Shown piece after piece: positions 28,912 through 39,000 of a stretch of 64,000 nucleotides of DNA. Source of the DNA: Betaproteobacteria bacterium. GTDB taxonomy: Bacteria > Pseudomonadota > Gammaproteobacteria > Burkholderiales > Casimicrobiaceae. Each line of letters starts with the position of its first letter. Within the stretch, counting starts at the first letter, position 1. Under the pieces are notes generated by a model. That model was not told where the DNA came from and ran no database searches. It saw only the letters and a program-made list of their open reading frames with translations. The stretch lies in contig JADKEV010000020.1 in assembly GCA_016717855.1 (NCBI GenBank), positions 1 to 64,000 on the forward strand. Direction: 5' to 3'. Made by a program: the position numbers and the translations under genes.

Positions 28912-29053
28912 GGCCGACCCGGGACGGAATTCGTCGTGGCCGTCGCAACGCCGGAACACGGCGGAGGCGGCCAGCTGGGGGGCGTGCGCAGACATGACTT
29001 GCGGGCGAACGGCGTCATGCCGGCCGGTCAATCCCGCGCGAGCCGGAGACGCG

Positions 29054-29434
29054 TCATGCCTTGTCGTCCTTCCTGCCCTCGAGCTTCCAGACGATCAGGT
29101 AGCCGACGCCGATCAGCAGCGGAATCATGCCTATGCCCCAAAGCCCGTGGCGGTCCGCCGTGGACAGGAAGAAGATCGTCAGTCCCGCGCCTACGGCGAC
29201 GAGCACGACGCCCTTCTGCAATGCCGACGTGTTGTCGGCGGCGGGCCGGTCGACAAACAGGTCGGGCGGAATCGGCAGGCCCTTCTCGGCCAGCGCGACC
29301 ACGGTCTGGTGAATGCGCTGCGTACGCCTGGCCTTGTGCACGAGAATGGCGATCACGATGATGATCGGCGTGCCGAAAACGAGTATGACGGCGAGAATCG
29401 CGATCAGCCCGCTCATGTTGTCGATGTCGAACAT
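29054..29434 (-). CDS. Small membrane protein, DUF6249-like
   Basis: A 126-residue protein with a helix right at the N-terminus (GLIAILAVILVFGTPIIIVIAILVH), a soluble middle (RIHQTVVALAEKGLPIPPDLF) and two C-terminal helices (GVVLVAVGAGLTIFFL and GIGMIPLLIGVGYLIVW). The pattern of an early helix, an EKGxPIPPxL segment and two late helices is that of the DUF6249 family, which in Xanthomonas and relatives accompanies ECF sigma-factor genes. A GAGAGG ribosome site precedes the ATG. It is first in a likely three-gene unit: this gene, sigma factor, membrane partner. The biochemical role is unknown. Confidence 0.75.
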   Translation of the reverse strand: MFDIDNMSGLIAILAVILVFGTPIIIVIAILVHKARRTQRIHQTVVALAEKGLPIPPDLFVDRPAADNTSALQKGVVLVAVGAGLTIFFLSTADRHGLWGIGMIPLLIGVGYLIVWKLEGRKDDKA

Positions 29435-29507
29435 TTTTTGCCTCTCCTGGCGAACCTGTTACCCGTTGGATGCGGAGCAGCGGCCAATCGGATTCACCAA
29501 TCCGGCA

Positions 29508-29516
29508 TGCTATGAT
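29508..29516 (+). promoter_or_regulatory. Extended -10 promoter element for gspD
   Basis: TGC-TATGAT is an extended -10 (TGn plus a hexamer matching 5 of 6 consensus bases) 36 bases before the gspD start codon, in the 118-bp divergent spacer with the membrane-protein gene. No good -35 is visible, which fits the extended -10 class. Confidence 0.45.
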
Positions 29517-29552
29517 AAACCCGTGTTCCACCGCCTGACGCCAAGCCCCTAC

Positions 29553-31622
29553 ATGCCCCGATTTCGCATTGCCACCGCCGCGCTGTTGTTGCTCTTGATC
29601 GGCCCTGTTTCCGGGCTTGCGGCGGCGGAAGAGGCGGTTCGGCTGGATTTCGTCAATGCCGACATCGAGGCCGTCGTGAAGGCCGTTGGCGAAATGACAG
29701 GCCGCACGTTCGTCGTCGATTCCCGGGTCAAGGGTACGGTCAACGTGGTCTCCGGCAAGCCCATCCCCCGGGCCATGGCCTATCCGATGCTGCAGTCGGC
29801 GCTGCGCGCGCAAGGCTTCGTCACTGTCGAGGGCGCCGGCTTCGTCAAGATCGTTCCCGAAGCCGACGGCAAGACCAACCCGACACCCGTAGGACCGGGC
29901 CCCGTCGCAGCGCGGGGCGACCAGCTCATGACCCAGGTCTTCACGCTGAAGAACGAATCGGCGGCGCAACTGGTGAATGTGCTGCGCCCGCTGATTCCAG
30001 CGAACAACACGATCGCCGCCTATCCGTCGACCAACTCGCTGATCATCACCGACTACGCGGACAACCTGAAGCGCATCGCGCGGATCATCGAGACCATCGA
30101 TCAGGGCGGGGGCACCGAGCCGGTGCTGGTGCCGATCCTGTATGCCTCGGCGGTCGACCTCGCGCAAACGCTGAACCGGCTGTTGACCGACGTCGGCTCG
30201 GCCACCGCCACGTCGGCGAGCGAGCCCACGCAGCGCGTGCAGATCATCGCCGACGCGCGCACCAACAGCGTCCTGCTGCGCTCTGAAAACCCGATGCGGC
30301 TGGCGCGGGCGAAGGGCCTGATCGAGCAGCTCGACACGCCGACCTCCCGGACCGGCAACGTCCATATCCTGTACCTGAAGAACGCGGAAGCCGCGCGCGT
30401 GGCGCAGACGCTGCGCGCGGTGATGACCGGCGACTCGTCCGGCGCGGCATCGCAGGCGCCGGCATCCCCGATGACCGCGCTGGGCAGCGGCACCGGCAGC
30501 GCGGCGGCGGGCGCCGGGGGAGCGCCCGGCACCGCGGCGACGGCGAGCCCGTTCCAGCCCGCCGCCGCATCCGGGGCCATCAGCGTCGGCGGCGCCACGA
30601 TACAGGCCGACTCGACCAACAACGCGCTGATCATCAATGCGCCGGAGGCGATCTACAACAATCTGCGCGCGGTCGTGGAAATGCTGGACGTGCGCCGCGC
30701 CCAGGTCTTCGTCGAGGTGCTGATCGTCGAGATCACCGCGGACCGGGCGGCCGAGTTCGGGATCCAGTGGCAGGCGCTCAGCGGACTGTCCAGCAGTAAC
30801 ACGCAGGTGATCGGCGGCACCAATTTCGGCACGCGCGGTTCGGGCCGCAACATCATCGACACGGCGACCAGCATCGGCGCGGCCGGCCCCGGACTCAACC
30901 TCGGCATCGTGCGCGGGCAGGTGTTCATCCCGGGCATCGGCACCATCACCAACCTGGGGCTGCTCGCGCGCGCGCTGGAGACCGACGCCAACGCCAACAT
31001 CCTGTCGACGCCCAACCTGCTGACGCTCGACAACGAGGAGGCCAAGGTCGTGATCGGGCAGAACGTCCCCTTCATCACCGGCCAGTACGCGCAGACCGGA
31101 ACGCAGACCACGCCGACGCCGTTCCAGACCATCGAGCGGCGCGACGTGGGCCTGACGCTGCGGGTGAAGCCGCAGATCACCGAAGGCGGCACGGTGCGCC
31201 TGGCGATCTTCCAGGAAGTGTCCAGCCTGCAGGACCTGACCATCACCAACGCCTCGGGCCCGATCACCAACAAGCGCTCGCTCGAATCCAACGTGCTGGT
31301 CGACGACGGCCAGATCGTCGTGCTCGGCGGCTTGCTGCAGGACAGCCTGTCCAACGGCCAGGACAAGGTGCCGCTGCTGGGCGACGTGCCCGGCATCGGC
31401 AACCTGTTCCGCTACGAGACCCGGAAGCGTTCCAAGACCAACCTGATGGTGTTCCTGCGTCCCACCGTGATCCGCGACGCGACCGTCGCGCGCGGCCTGA
31501 CCAACGACCGCTACGACTTCGTGATCGGCGAGCAGAAGAAGGCCGCGCCCGAGGAGCGGATGTTCTGGCCCGACACCAGCGTGCCCGAGCCGCCGGCGTC
31601 GCTGCGCCCGAACAAGCCATAG
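29553..31622 (+). CDS. gspD: Type II secretion system secretin GspD
   Basis: A 689-residue outer-membrane secretin. After a signal peptide (ATAALLLLLIGPVSGLAAA) come the N0 domain (RLDFVNADIEAVVKAVGE) and N1-N3 repeats. The N3 domain is interrupted by a glycine/alanine/serine-rich linker (about residues 310-350), followed by the secretin core (ILSTPNLLTLDNEEAKVVIGQNVPF, then VPLLGDVPGIGNLFR and TNLMVFLRPTVI). There is no obvious C-terminal pilotin-binding domain. It builds the outer-membrane channel for folded exoproteins. It starts a gspD-gspE-gspF operon. Confidence 0.95.
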   Translation: MPRFRIATAALLLLLIGPVSGLAAAEEAVRLDFVNADIEAVVKAVGEMTGRTFVVDSRVKGTVNVVSGKPIPRAMAYPMLQSALRAQGFVTVEGAGFVKIVPEADGKTNPTPVGPGPVAARGDQLMTQVFTLKNESAAQLVNVLRPLIPANNTIAAYPSTNSLIITDYADNLKRIARIIETIDQGGGTEPVLVPILYASAVDLAQTLNRLLTDVGSATATSASEPTQRVQIIADARTNSVLLRSENPMRLARAKGLIEQLDTPTSRTGNVHILYLKNAEAARVAQTLRAVMTGDSSGAASQAPASPMTALGSGTGSAAAGAGGAPGTAATASPFQPAAASGAISVGGATIQADSTNNALIINAPEAIYNNLRAVVEMLDVRRAQVFVEVLIVEITADRAAEFGIQWQALSGLSSSNTQVIGGTNFGTRGSGRNIIDTATSIGAAGPGLNLGIVRGQVFIPGIGTITNLGLLARALETDANANILSTPNLLTLDNEEAKVVIGQNVPFITGQYAQTGTQTTPTPFQTIERRDVGLTLRVKPQITEGGTVRLAIFQEVSSLQDLTITNASGPITNKRSLESNVLVDDGQIVVLGGLLQDSLSNGQDKVPLLGDVPGIGNLFRYETRKRSKTNLMVFLRPTVIRDATVARGLTNDRYDFVIGEQKKAAPEERMFWPDTSVPEPPASLRPNKP

Positions 31623-31635
31623 CGCAGGATTGCCG

Positions 31636-33195
31636 ATGGCGAGCGCCGCCGAACATCCCCAGCCGCCGGCGGGCGCTGCTTTTCCGCACGCGGCGCTGAT
31701 CCCGTACGCATTTGCCCAGGCGCAGGGCGTGCTGCCGGGCGCCGACGAGGGCGTTGCGGTCATCGTCTACACGCGGCCCAACGCGTCGGCCGACGGCCTT
31801 TCGGAAGTGCGGCGCCTGCTCGCGCGGCCCATCCGTGCCGAGCCGGTCGGCGCGGAGCGCTTCGCCGCGCTGCTCGCCCGGGCGTATAACCAGGCGTCCC
31901 CGGCGACCGCCGGTCCGGCGATCGCGGCGCGGGTGGCAACCGACCTCGCGCGCGAAACCGATCTCTCGGCGCTGCTGCAGGACCTGCCGCAGACGGAAGA
32001 CCTGCTGGCTGCCTCGGACGACGGCAGCGCCGCGGCGGCGCCCGTCGTGCGGACCATCAACGCGATCCTGCTCGAAGCGCTGCGCGAGCGCGCGTCGGAC
32101 ATTCACTTCGAGCCGTTCGAGGCGCGCTCGCTGGTGCGCTTTCGCATCGACGGCGTGCTGCGCGAAATCGTCGAGCCGCCCCGCGCGCTGCACGCTGCGC
32201 TGGTGTCGCGGCTGAAGATCATGGCCAATCTCGACATCGCGGAGCGCCGACTGCCGCAGGACGGCCGGATCTCGCTGAAGCTGGGCGACAAGCCGGTCGA
32301 CGTGCGGGTCTCCACGGTGCCGACGGGCACCAGCGAGCGCGTAGTGCTGCGTTTGCTCGACCAGGACTCGGCGCACCTCGACCTGGGCGCGCTGGGAATG
32401 GACGACGGGACGCTGAACGCCACTGATGCGCTGGTGCGCCGGCCGCACGGCATCGTGCTGGTCACCGGTCCCACCGGCTCGGGCAAGACCACGACGTTGT
32501 ACGCGGCGCTGTCGCGGCTGGACCGCGCGCGCCACAACATCATGACCGTCGAAGACCCGATCGAGTATGCGCTGGACGGCATCGGGCAGATACAGGTCAA
32601 CCCGAAGATCGACCTCACTTTCGCGCTGGCGCTGCGCTCGATCCTGCGCCAGGACCCGGACGTGATCATGATCGGCGAGATCCGCGACGCCGAGACCGCG
32701 CAGATCGCGGTGCAGGCCAGCCTCACCGGGCATCTGGTGCTGGCGACGCTGCACACCAACGACGCGGCCAGCGCCGTGACGCGGCTGGCCGACATGGGGA
32801 TCGAACCCTATCTGCTCGCGTCCAGCCTGCTGGGCGTGCTCGCGCAGCGGCTGGTCAGGTGCTTGTGCCCGCAATGCCGCGAAGGGTATCCGGCGGGCGC
32901 CGACGAGCGCGCGCTGGTGCGCCGGCTGGGCGGCGGCGAGATGCCGCGGCTGCATCGCCCGCGCGGCTGCCCGCGGTGCAACGACACCGGCTATGCCGGC
33001 CGCACCGGCATCTACGAACTCCTGGTCGTGGACGACGCGGTGCGCGCGATCATCCACGAACGGCGCAGCGAGCGCGACCTGCGCGCGCACATGACCGCCG
33101 GCGCCGCGCGCTCGCTCGCTCGCGACGCCATGCGCTGGCTGGAGGACGGCACCACGTCGCTGGCCGAAGTGTTGCGCGTGTGCGAGACCGCGTAG
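31636..33195 (+). CDS. gspE: Type II secretion system ATPase GspE
   Basis: A 519-residue hexameric ATPase that powers pseudopilus assembly. It has an N-terminal GspE domain, Walker A GPTGSGKT (278-285), Asp box VEDPIEYALDGIGQIQVN, Walker B ILRQDPDVIMIGEIRD, His box LTGHLVLATLHTN and the zinc-binding tetracysteine (CLCPQC and CPRCNDTG), which marks GspE/PilB against PilT. I chose the ATG at 31636 rather than a TTG two codons earlier because the GCAGGA ribosome site is then properly spaced. It is 13 bp after gspD. Confidence 0.95.
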   Translation: MASAAEHPQPPAGAAFPHAALIPYAFAQAQGVLPGADEGVAVIVYTRPNASADGLSEVRRLLARPIRAEPVGAERFAALLARAYNQASPATAGPAIAARVATDLARETDLSALLQDLPQTEDLLAASDDGSAAAAPVVRTINAILLEALRERASDIHFEPFEARSLVRFRIDGVLREIVEPPRALHAALVSRLKIMANLDIAERRLPQDGRISLKLGDKPVDVRVSTVPTGTSERVVLRLLDQDSAHLDLGALGMDDGTLNATDALVRRPHGIVLVTGPTGSGKTTTLYAALSRLDRARHNIMTVEDPIEYALDGIGQIQVNPKIDLTFALALRSILRQDPDVIMIGEIRDAETAQIAVQASLTGHLVLATLHTNDAASAVTRLADMGIEPYLLASSLLGVLAQRLVRCLCPQCREGYPAGADERALVRRLGGGEMPRLHRPRGCPRCNDTGYAGRTGIYELLVVDDAVRAIIHERRSERDLRAHMTAGAARSLARDAMRWLEDGTTSLAEVLRVCETA

Positions 33196-33212
33196 CGCGC
33201 GGCTTGACGCAG

Positions 33213-34421
33213 ATGCCCGCCTACCGCTACGAGGCGCTGGATGCCGCGGGGCGCAGCCGCTTCGGCAGCCTCGATGCGCCCACGCCGCGGGCGGCCCGGG
33301 ATGCGCTGCGCGCGCAGGGACTGGCACCCGTCGACGTCACGGCGGAGCCCGCGGGCAGGGCCGCGGCGGGGACCCGCTGGGGGCGGGGACTGCCCGCCGA
33401 CGAGGTCAGCCTGGTCACGCGGCAATTGGCGACGCTGCTGGTTTCGGGCACGCCGCTCGAGCAGGCGCTGGGCGCGGTGGCGCAGCAGGCCGAACAGCCG
33501 CGGACCCGGCAGTCGCTCGAGCGCGTGCGCGCCGGCGTGGTCGGCGGCCAGAGCCTGGCGCAGGCGCTGGCCGCGCAGCCGCAAACCTACTCGTCCCTGT
33601 ATCGCGGCCTGGTCGCGGTGGGCGGCGAGACCGGGCAACTGGCTGCCGTGCTGGCGCGGCTCGCCGACTACCTGGAGGCGCGCCAGGCGCTGAAGCAGAA
33701 GATCGGGCTCGCCCTCATCTACCCGGTGCTCGTGGCGGTGATCGCGGTCGCGGTCATCACCGCGCTGATGTTCTACGTCGTCCCGCAGGTGGTCGCCGTG
33801 TTCCAGCAATCGCGGCAGGCGCTGCCCTGGCTCACGCAGGCGCTGATCGCGTTCAGCGCGTTCCTGCGCGCGAGCTGGATGATCTGGCTGGCCGCCGTCG
33901 TCGTCGGCACGCTGGTGCTGGTGCTGGGCTGGCGGCGCGAACCGTTCCGCGCGCGCTGCCAGCGCGCGCTGCTGGGCACGCCCGGCATCGGCCGGCTGCT
34001 GGGCGGCCTCGACACGGCGCGCTTCGCGAGCACGCTGGCCATCCTGGTGGCGAGTGGCGCGCCGCTGCTGCGCGCGCTCGACGCCGCGAGCGGCGTGCTG
34101 TGGCTGGTCCCGATGCGGAGCGCGGCGCTGGAGGTCGCCGAGCGCGTCCGGCAGGGCGTGTCGCTGTCGCGCTCGCTGGCCGAGGCGAAGATATTTCCGC
34201 CGCTGTTCGTGCACCTGGTCGCCAGCGGCGAGGCCAGCGGGCAGCTGCCCGCGCTGCTCGAGCGCGCCAGCGCGCAGCAGGAACGCGAGGTCGAACGGCG
34301 GCTGGCGTGGCTCACCGGGCTGATCGAGCCGGTGATGATCGTGCTCCTGGGCGGCATCGTGCTGGTCCTGGTACTGGCGGTGATGCTGCCGATCGTATCG
34401 ATGAACCAGCTCATCCGATAG
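33213..34421 (+). CDS. gspF: Type II secretion system inner-membrane platform protein GspF
   Basis: A 402-residue protein with the family start (MPAYRYEALDAAGRSRFG), two T2SSF domains (VTRQLATLLVSGTPLEQALGA and RFASTLAILVASGAPLLRALD) and three membrane helices, the last reading MIVLLGGIVLVLVLAVMLPI. It anchors the ATPase and the pseudopilus in the inner membrane. The operon ends here: no gspC or gspG-N follows; a repeat element and the unrelated fumC come next. Confidence 0.95.
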   Translation: MPAYRYEALDAAGRSRFGSLDAPTPRAARDALRAQGLAPVDVTAEPAGRAAAGTRWGRGLPADEVSLVTRQLATLLVSGTPLEQALGAVAQQAEQPRTRQSLERVRAGVVGGQSLAQALAAQPQTYSSLYRGLVAVGGETGQLAAVLARLADYLEARQALKQKIGLALIYPVLVAVIAVAVITALMFYVVPQVVAVFQQSRQALPWLTQALIAFSAFLRASWMIWLAAVVVGTLVLVLGWRREPFRARCQRALLGTPGIGRLLGGLDTARFASTLAILVASGAPLLRALDAASGVLWLVPMRSAALEVAERVRQGVSLSRSLAEAKIFPPLFVHLVASGEASGQLPALLERASAQQEREVERRLAWLTGLIEPVMIVLLGGIVLVLVLAVMLPIVSMNQLIR

Positions 34422-34440
34422 CGGGGCCTACGGCGATCCC

Positions 34441-34586
34441 GAAGGATGGGTGGAGCGCTGCGATACCCATCACGTAGTTCGGAGCGGCGTGGACGGGCGA
34501 TGTGCTGACGGCGATTTGTGGCGATCGGTGGGTTTTGTTGCGATTCGAAGATGATTGGTATCGCTGCGCTCCACCCATCCTACGGG
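34441..34586. repeat. BIME/REP-like paired inverted repeat, copy C
   Basis: GAAGGATGGGTGGAGCGCTG, ending TACCCATCAC (34441-34473), faces an inverted unit GATTGGTATCGCTGCGCTCC through CACCCATCCTACGGG (34553-34586). The spacer of about 80 bp is unrelated in sequence to those of copies A and B. It fills most of the space between gspF and the convergent fumC. Confidence 0.88.
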
Positions 34587-34607
34587 TTGCGTGATGCAAG
34601 GCCTGAG

Positions 34608-36002
34608 TCAGCGCGGCCCCAGCATCTGCATTGGATCCACCCAGAGGTCGAACTCCTCGCCGCTGACATGCCCCAGCGCCAGCGCCGCGGCCTTCAGCGT
34701 CGTGCCTTCGTGATGCGCCTTCTTGGCGATCGCCGCGGCCTTGTCGTAGCCGATGTGCGGCGCCAGCGCGGTGACCAGCATCAACGAGATCTCCAGCAAC
34801 TCCGTGATCCGCCCGCGGTTGGCTTCGATGCCGCGCGCGCAGTGTTCGTCGAATCCCGCGGCGCCGTCGGCCAGCAGCCGGACGCTTTGCAGAAAGTTGT
34901 GCAGGATGAGCGGCTTGCAAACGTTGAGCTCGAAGTTGCCCAGCGCGCCGCCGAAGTTGATCGCCACATCGTTGCCCAGCACCTGCGCGGCCAGCATCAC
35001 CACGGCTTCGGACTGCGTCGGATTCACCTTGCCCGGCATGATGGAACTGCCGGGCTCGTTCTCCGGGATGCGCAATTCGCCCAGGCCCGCGCGCGGCCCG
35101 GAGGCCAGCCAGCGGATGTCGTTGGCGATCTTGAACAGGCTCACCGCCAGCGTCTTGAGGGCGCCGTGCGCGTGGACCAGCGCATCGTTGGCCGCCAGCG
35201 CCTCGAACTTGTTGGGCGCGGCGACGAACGGGAGCCCGGTGGCCCGCGCGAGTTCCGCCGCGACGCGGTCCCCGAATTCGGGATGGGTGTTGAGGCCGGT
35301 CCCCACAGCCGTCCCGCCTGTCGCCAGCTCGCACACGTGCGGCAACGCCGCCTCGACGTGAGCGATCCCGTGATCGAGTTGCGCGACGTAACCGGAAAAT
35401 TCCTGTTCCAGCGTCAGCGGCGTCGCATCCTGCAGATGCGTGCGGCCGATCTTGACGATGCCCGCGAATCCAGCCGCCTTCGCCGCCAGCGTGTCGCGCA
35501 GCGCGCGCACCGCCGGCACCAGGCGATCGCGCAGCGCGATCGCCGCGGCGACGTGCATCGCGGTGGGAATCACGTCGTTCGACGACTGGCCCTGGTTAAC
35601 ATGGTCATTCGGGTGGACCAGCCGCTGCGTCCCGCGCGCGCCGCCCAGCAGCTCGCTCGCGCGGTTGGCCAGCACCTCGTTCATGTTCATGTTGGTCTGC
35701 GTGCCTGATCCGGTCTGCCACACCACCAGCGGGAACTCCAGCGGATGCTCGCCGTGGATCACTTCGTCGGCGGCGGCGATCAGCGCGCCGGCGGTCCGCG
35801 CGTCGAGGGCGCCCAGGTCCCGGTTGACCGTGGCCGCCGCGCGCTTGACCAGCGCCAGCGCGTGGATGAACTCCGCCGGCATCCGTTCGCCGGAAATCGC
35901 GAAATGCGCGAGCGAGCGCTGCGTCTGCGCGCCCCACAGCCGCTCCGCGGGAACGTCGATGGGGCCGAAGGTATCGCGTTCGGTGCGCAGCGAACTCGCC
36001 AT
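34608..36002 (-). CDS. fumC: Class II fumarate hydratase FumC
   Basis: A 464-residue oxygen-stable fumarase that converts fumarate and L-malate in the TCA cycle. The superfamily signature GSSIMPGKVNP is complete, and TGSGTQTNMNMNEV and GRTHLQDATPLTL match the fumarase A- and B-site regions. The start is the ATG at 36002; a TTG at 36008 would overlap the upstream stop (TTGA) but adds only two residues. It follows the large FAD/Fe-S oxidase directly on the same strand, so the two are probably co-transcribed. Confidence 0.95.
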   Translation of the reverse strand: MASSLRTERDTFGPIDVPAERLWGAQTQRSLAHFAISGERMPAEFIHALALVKRAAATVNRDLGALDARTAGALIAAADEVIHGEHPLEFPLVVWQTGSGTQTNMNMNEVLANRASELLGGARGTQRLVHPNDHVNQGQSSNDVIPTAMHVAAAIALRDRLVPAVRALRDTLAAKAAGFAGIVKIGRTHLQDATPLTLEQEFSGYVAQLDHGIAHVEAALPHVCELATGGTAVGTGLNTHPEFGDRVAAELARATGLPFVAAPNKFEALAANDALVHAHGALKTLAVSLFKIANDIRWLASGPRAGLGELRIPENEPGSSIMPGKVNPTQSEAVVMLAAQVLGNDVAINFGGALGNFELNVCKPLILHNFLQSVRLLADGAAGFDEHCARGIEANRGRITELLEISLMLVTALAPHIGYDKAAAIAKKAHHEGTTLKAAALALGHVSGEEFDLWVDPMQMLGPR

Positions 36003-36004
36003 GG

Positions 36005-39000
36005 TCAACCCCGCCCGGTCAATGCCATTTCCAGGATCCGCGCCACATGCAGCGCGTCGCGGCTGGCGCCGTCACTGATCTGCTGCCGGCAACTCGTGCC
36101 ATCGGCGATGATCAGCGTGCCGGCATCCGCGTTGCGCACGGCGGGCAGCAGCGCCAGTTCGCCCATCGCCATCGACACGTCGAAGTGCTCGGCCTCGAAG
36201 CCGAACGCACCGGCCATTCCGCAGCAGCTCGTCTCGACCAGTTCGACGGCCAGGCCCGGGATCAGCTGGAGCACCTTCTGGATCGGCCGGACCGCGTCGA
36301 AAGCTTTCTGGTGGCAATGCCCATGCAGCAGCGCCCGGCCGGCCGCCAGCGGTCCCAGCGGGAGTTTCAGGCGTCCCGCGTCGAGTTCGCGCGCGAGGAA
36401 CTCCTCGAAGGTCATCGCCAGCGCCGCGAGCCTGGCGGCATCGTCGCCCAGGTGCTGGACCAGGAATTCGTCGCGCAGCGTGAACAGGCACGAGGGCTCG
36501 AGGCCGACGACGGGAATCCCGTGCTCGATGCAGGGCTTGAGCGCGGCCAGCGTGCGCCGCGCTTCCAGCCGCGCCTCGTCGGCCATGCCGGCCGCCAGCA
36601 GCGTGCGCCCGCAGCACAGCGGCCGCACGCCGCTGCGGGTCGCGAGCAGGACCGTGTAGCCGCCGGCCTCGAGCACGCGCTTGGCCGCCGCCGCGTTGTC
36701 CGGCTCGAAGTGATTGGTGAACGTGTCGACGAACAGCATGACATGGCGCTCGTATCCGCCATCGATCCGGTCCGGCGAGGGCGCGGGCGGCGCCGTATTG
36801 AACGCGCCGCGCGCCGGTCCGTCCAGGAAGGCATGCGCCGCCGGGATGGGCATCTGGCGGCGCGCGCTGGTGCCGGTCAGTCGCTCGGCGATCGCGGCGG
36901 CCAAGCTCGAGGCGTTGCGCACCCGGCCCATCCAGCCGAACACGCGGCGGAGGGCGGCCGAGTGCAGCGTGCGCGGCAGCCTGGCGACCAGCCGGTCCCG
37001 GCGCGCGAGGCCATGCTCCAGCCGCTGCTGGTTCGCCACCTCGATCTTCATCCGCGCCATGTCGATGCCGGTCGGGCACTCGCGCTTGCAGCCCTTGCAG
37101 CCCACGCACAGCGCCAGCGCCTCGCGCACCGCGGGCGACGCCAGCGCGGCGGCGCCAAGCTGGCCGGAGAGCGCCAGCCGCAGCGTGTTGGCGCGGCCCC
37201 GCGTCGTGTGCTGCTCGTCGCGGGTCACGCGAAAGCTGGGGCACATGGTGCCCGCGTCGAACTTGCGGCAGGTGCCGTTGTTGTTGCACATCTCGACCGC
37301 CTTGCCGAGCCCGCGCGCCGGATCGCCCCCGGTGCCCGGCAGCGTCAGCGCCTCGGTGGCGGGATCGTTGTGCACGTTCCATGCCGACCAGTCGAGCGCC
37401 GTCTTGACCGGCAGCACCCGGTACGCCGGCGGATAGCGGAAGAGCGAGCGATCGGTCTGCTTGGACGGATGGACGATCTTGCCGGGATTCATCAGGCCCT
37501 GCGGATCGAACAACGCCTTGACCTCCTCGAACGCACGGGTCAGCGCCGGGCCGAAGAAGGGCGCGATCCACTCGCTGCGCACGAGACCGTCGCCGTGCTC
37601 ACCCGAATAGGCGCCCTTGTATTCGCGCACCAGCGCCGCCGCCTCCTCGGCAATGGCGCGCATCTTCGCCGCGCCCGACTCGTCGCGCATGTTCAGGATG
37701 GGCCGCACATGGAGCGTGCCCACCGACGCATGCGCGTACCAGGTACCCTTGGTGCCGTGCCGGGTGAAGACCTCGGTCAGCCGCCTGGTGTACTCGGCCA
37801 GGTGGGGGAGCGGCACCGCGCAATCCTCGATGAACGACACCGGCTTGCCGTCGCCCTTCATGCTCATCATGATGTTGAGCCCCGCCTTGCGCACTTCCCA
37901 CAGCGCTCCTTGCGCGGGCGGTGAGGTCAGCTCCACGACGCTGCCGGGCAGTCCGAGGTCGCCCATCAGCTCGCCCAGCCGGGCCAGGCGAACGAGCAGG
38001 TCGGCGCGATCGTCGCCGGCGAACTCCACCAGCAGGATCGCCTCGGGCTGCTTGCCGCCGACTGCCGTCAGCGCACGCTCGATCACCGGCCGGAATGCCG
38101 GGTTCGCGCGCGCCAGGTCGATCATCGTCCGGTCGACCAGCTCGACCGCGGTGGGGTCGAGCCGGACGATGTGCTGCGCCGCATCCATCGCCGCGTAAAA
38201 GGTCGGGAAATTGACCACGCCCAGCACGCGGCTCCCGGGCAGCGGCGCGAGCTTCAGGTGCAGGCGCCGCGTGTACGCCAGCGTCCCCTCGGAGCCGACC
38301 AGCAGATGCGCCAGGTTGGCCGTGCCCGGCGGCTGGTCGTAGCGGCGCGGATCCTGCGGATCGAACAGGTCGAGGTTGTAGCCGCCGACCCGGCGCAGCA
38401 GCTGCGGCCACCTGGCGCGGATTTCTTCGGCTTCGCGCCGGGCGATGGCGTGGACGCCCGCGGCGACTTGCTGCCAGCGCGGCGCCCCCGGCACCGCGCC
38501 CATGTTGCCCAGCTCGTCGAGCGCGACGGTGCCGCAATAGGCCTGGGTACCGTCGGCGAGGACGGCGTCGATCCCGGCGACGTTGTGTACCATGTTGCCG
38601 TAGCGGATCGAGCGCGAGCCGCAGGAGTTGTTGCCGGCCATGCCTCCCAGCGTGGCCTGCGCGCTGGTCGAGACGTCGACCGGAAACCACAGGCCGTGGG
38701 GCTTGAGCGCGGCGTTCAGCGCGTCGAGGACGATGCCGGGCTCGACGATCGCGAGCCGGTTGGCGGCGTCGATCGCGACGATGCCGCGCAGATGCTTGCT
38801 GCAATCCATCACCAGCGCGGCGCCCACCGTCTGCCCGCATTGCGAACTGCCGGCGCCGCGGGGCAGTACGGGCACGCCAAGGTCGGCGGCAATGGCGAGC
38901 GCGGCCAGCGCGTCGGCCTCGGTGCGCGGCACGACGACGCCGACCGGCTGGATCTGGTAGATCGACGCGTCGGTGCTGTAGCGCCCGCGCGAGGCGGCAT

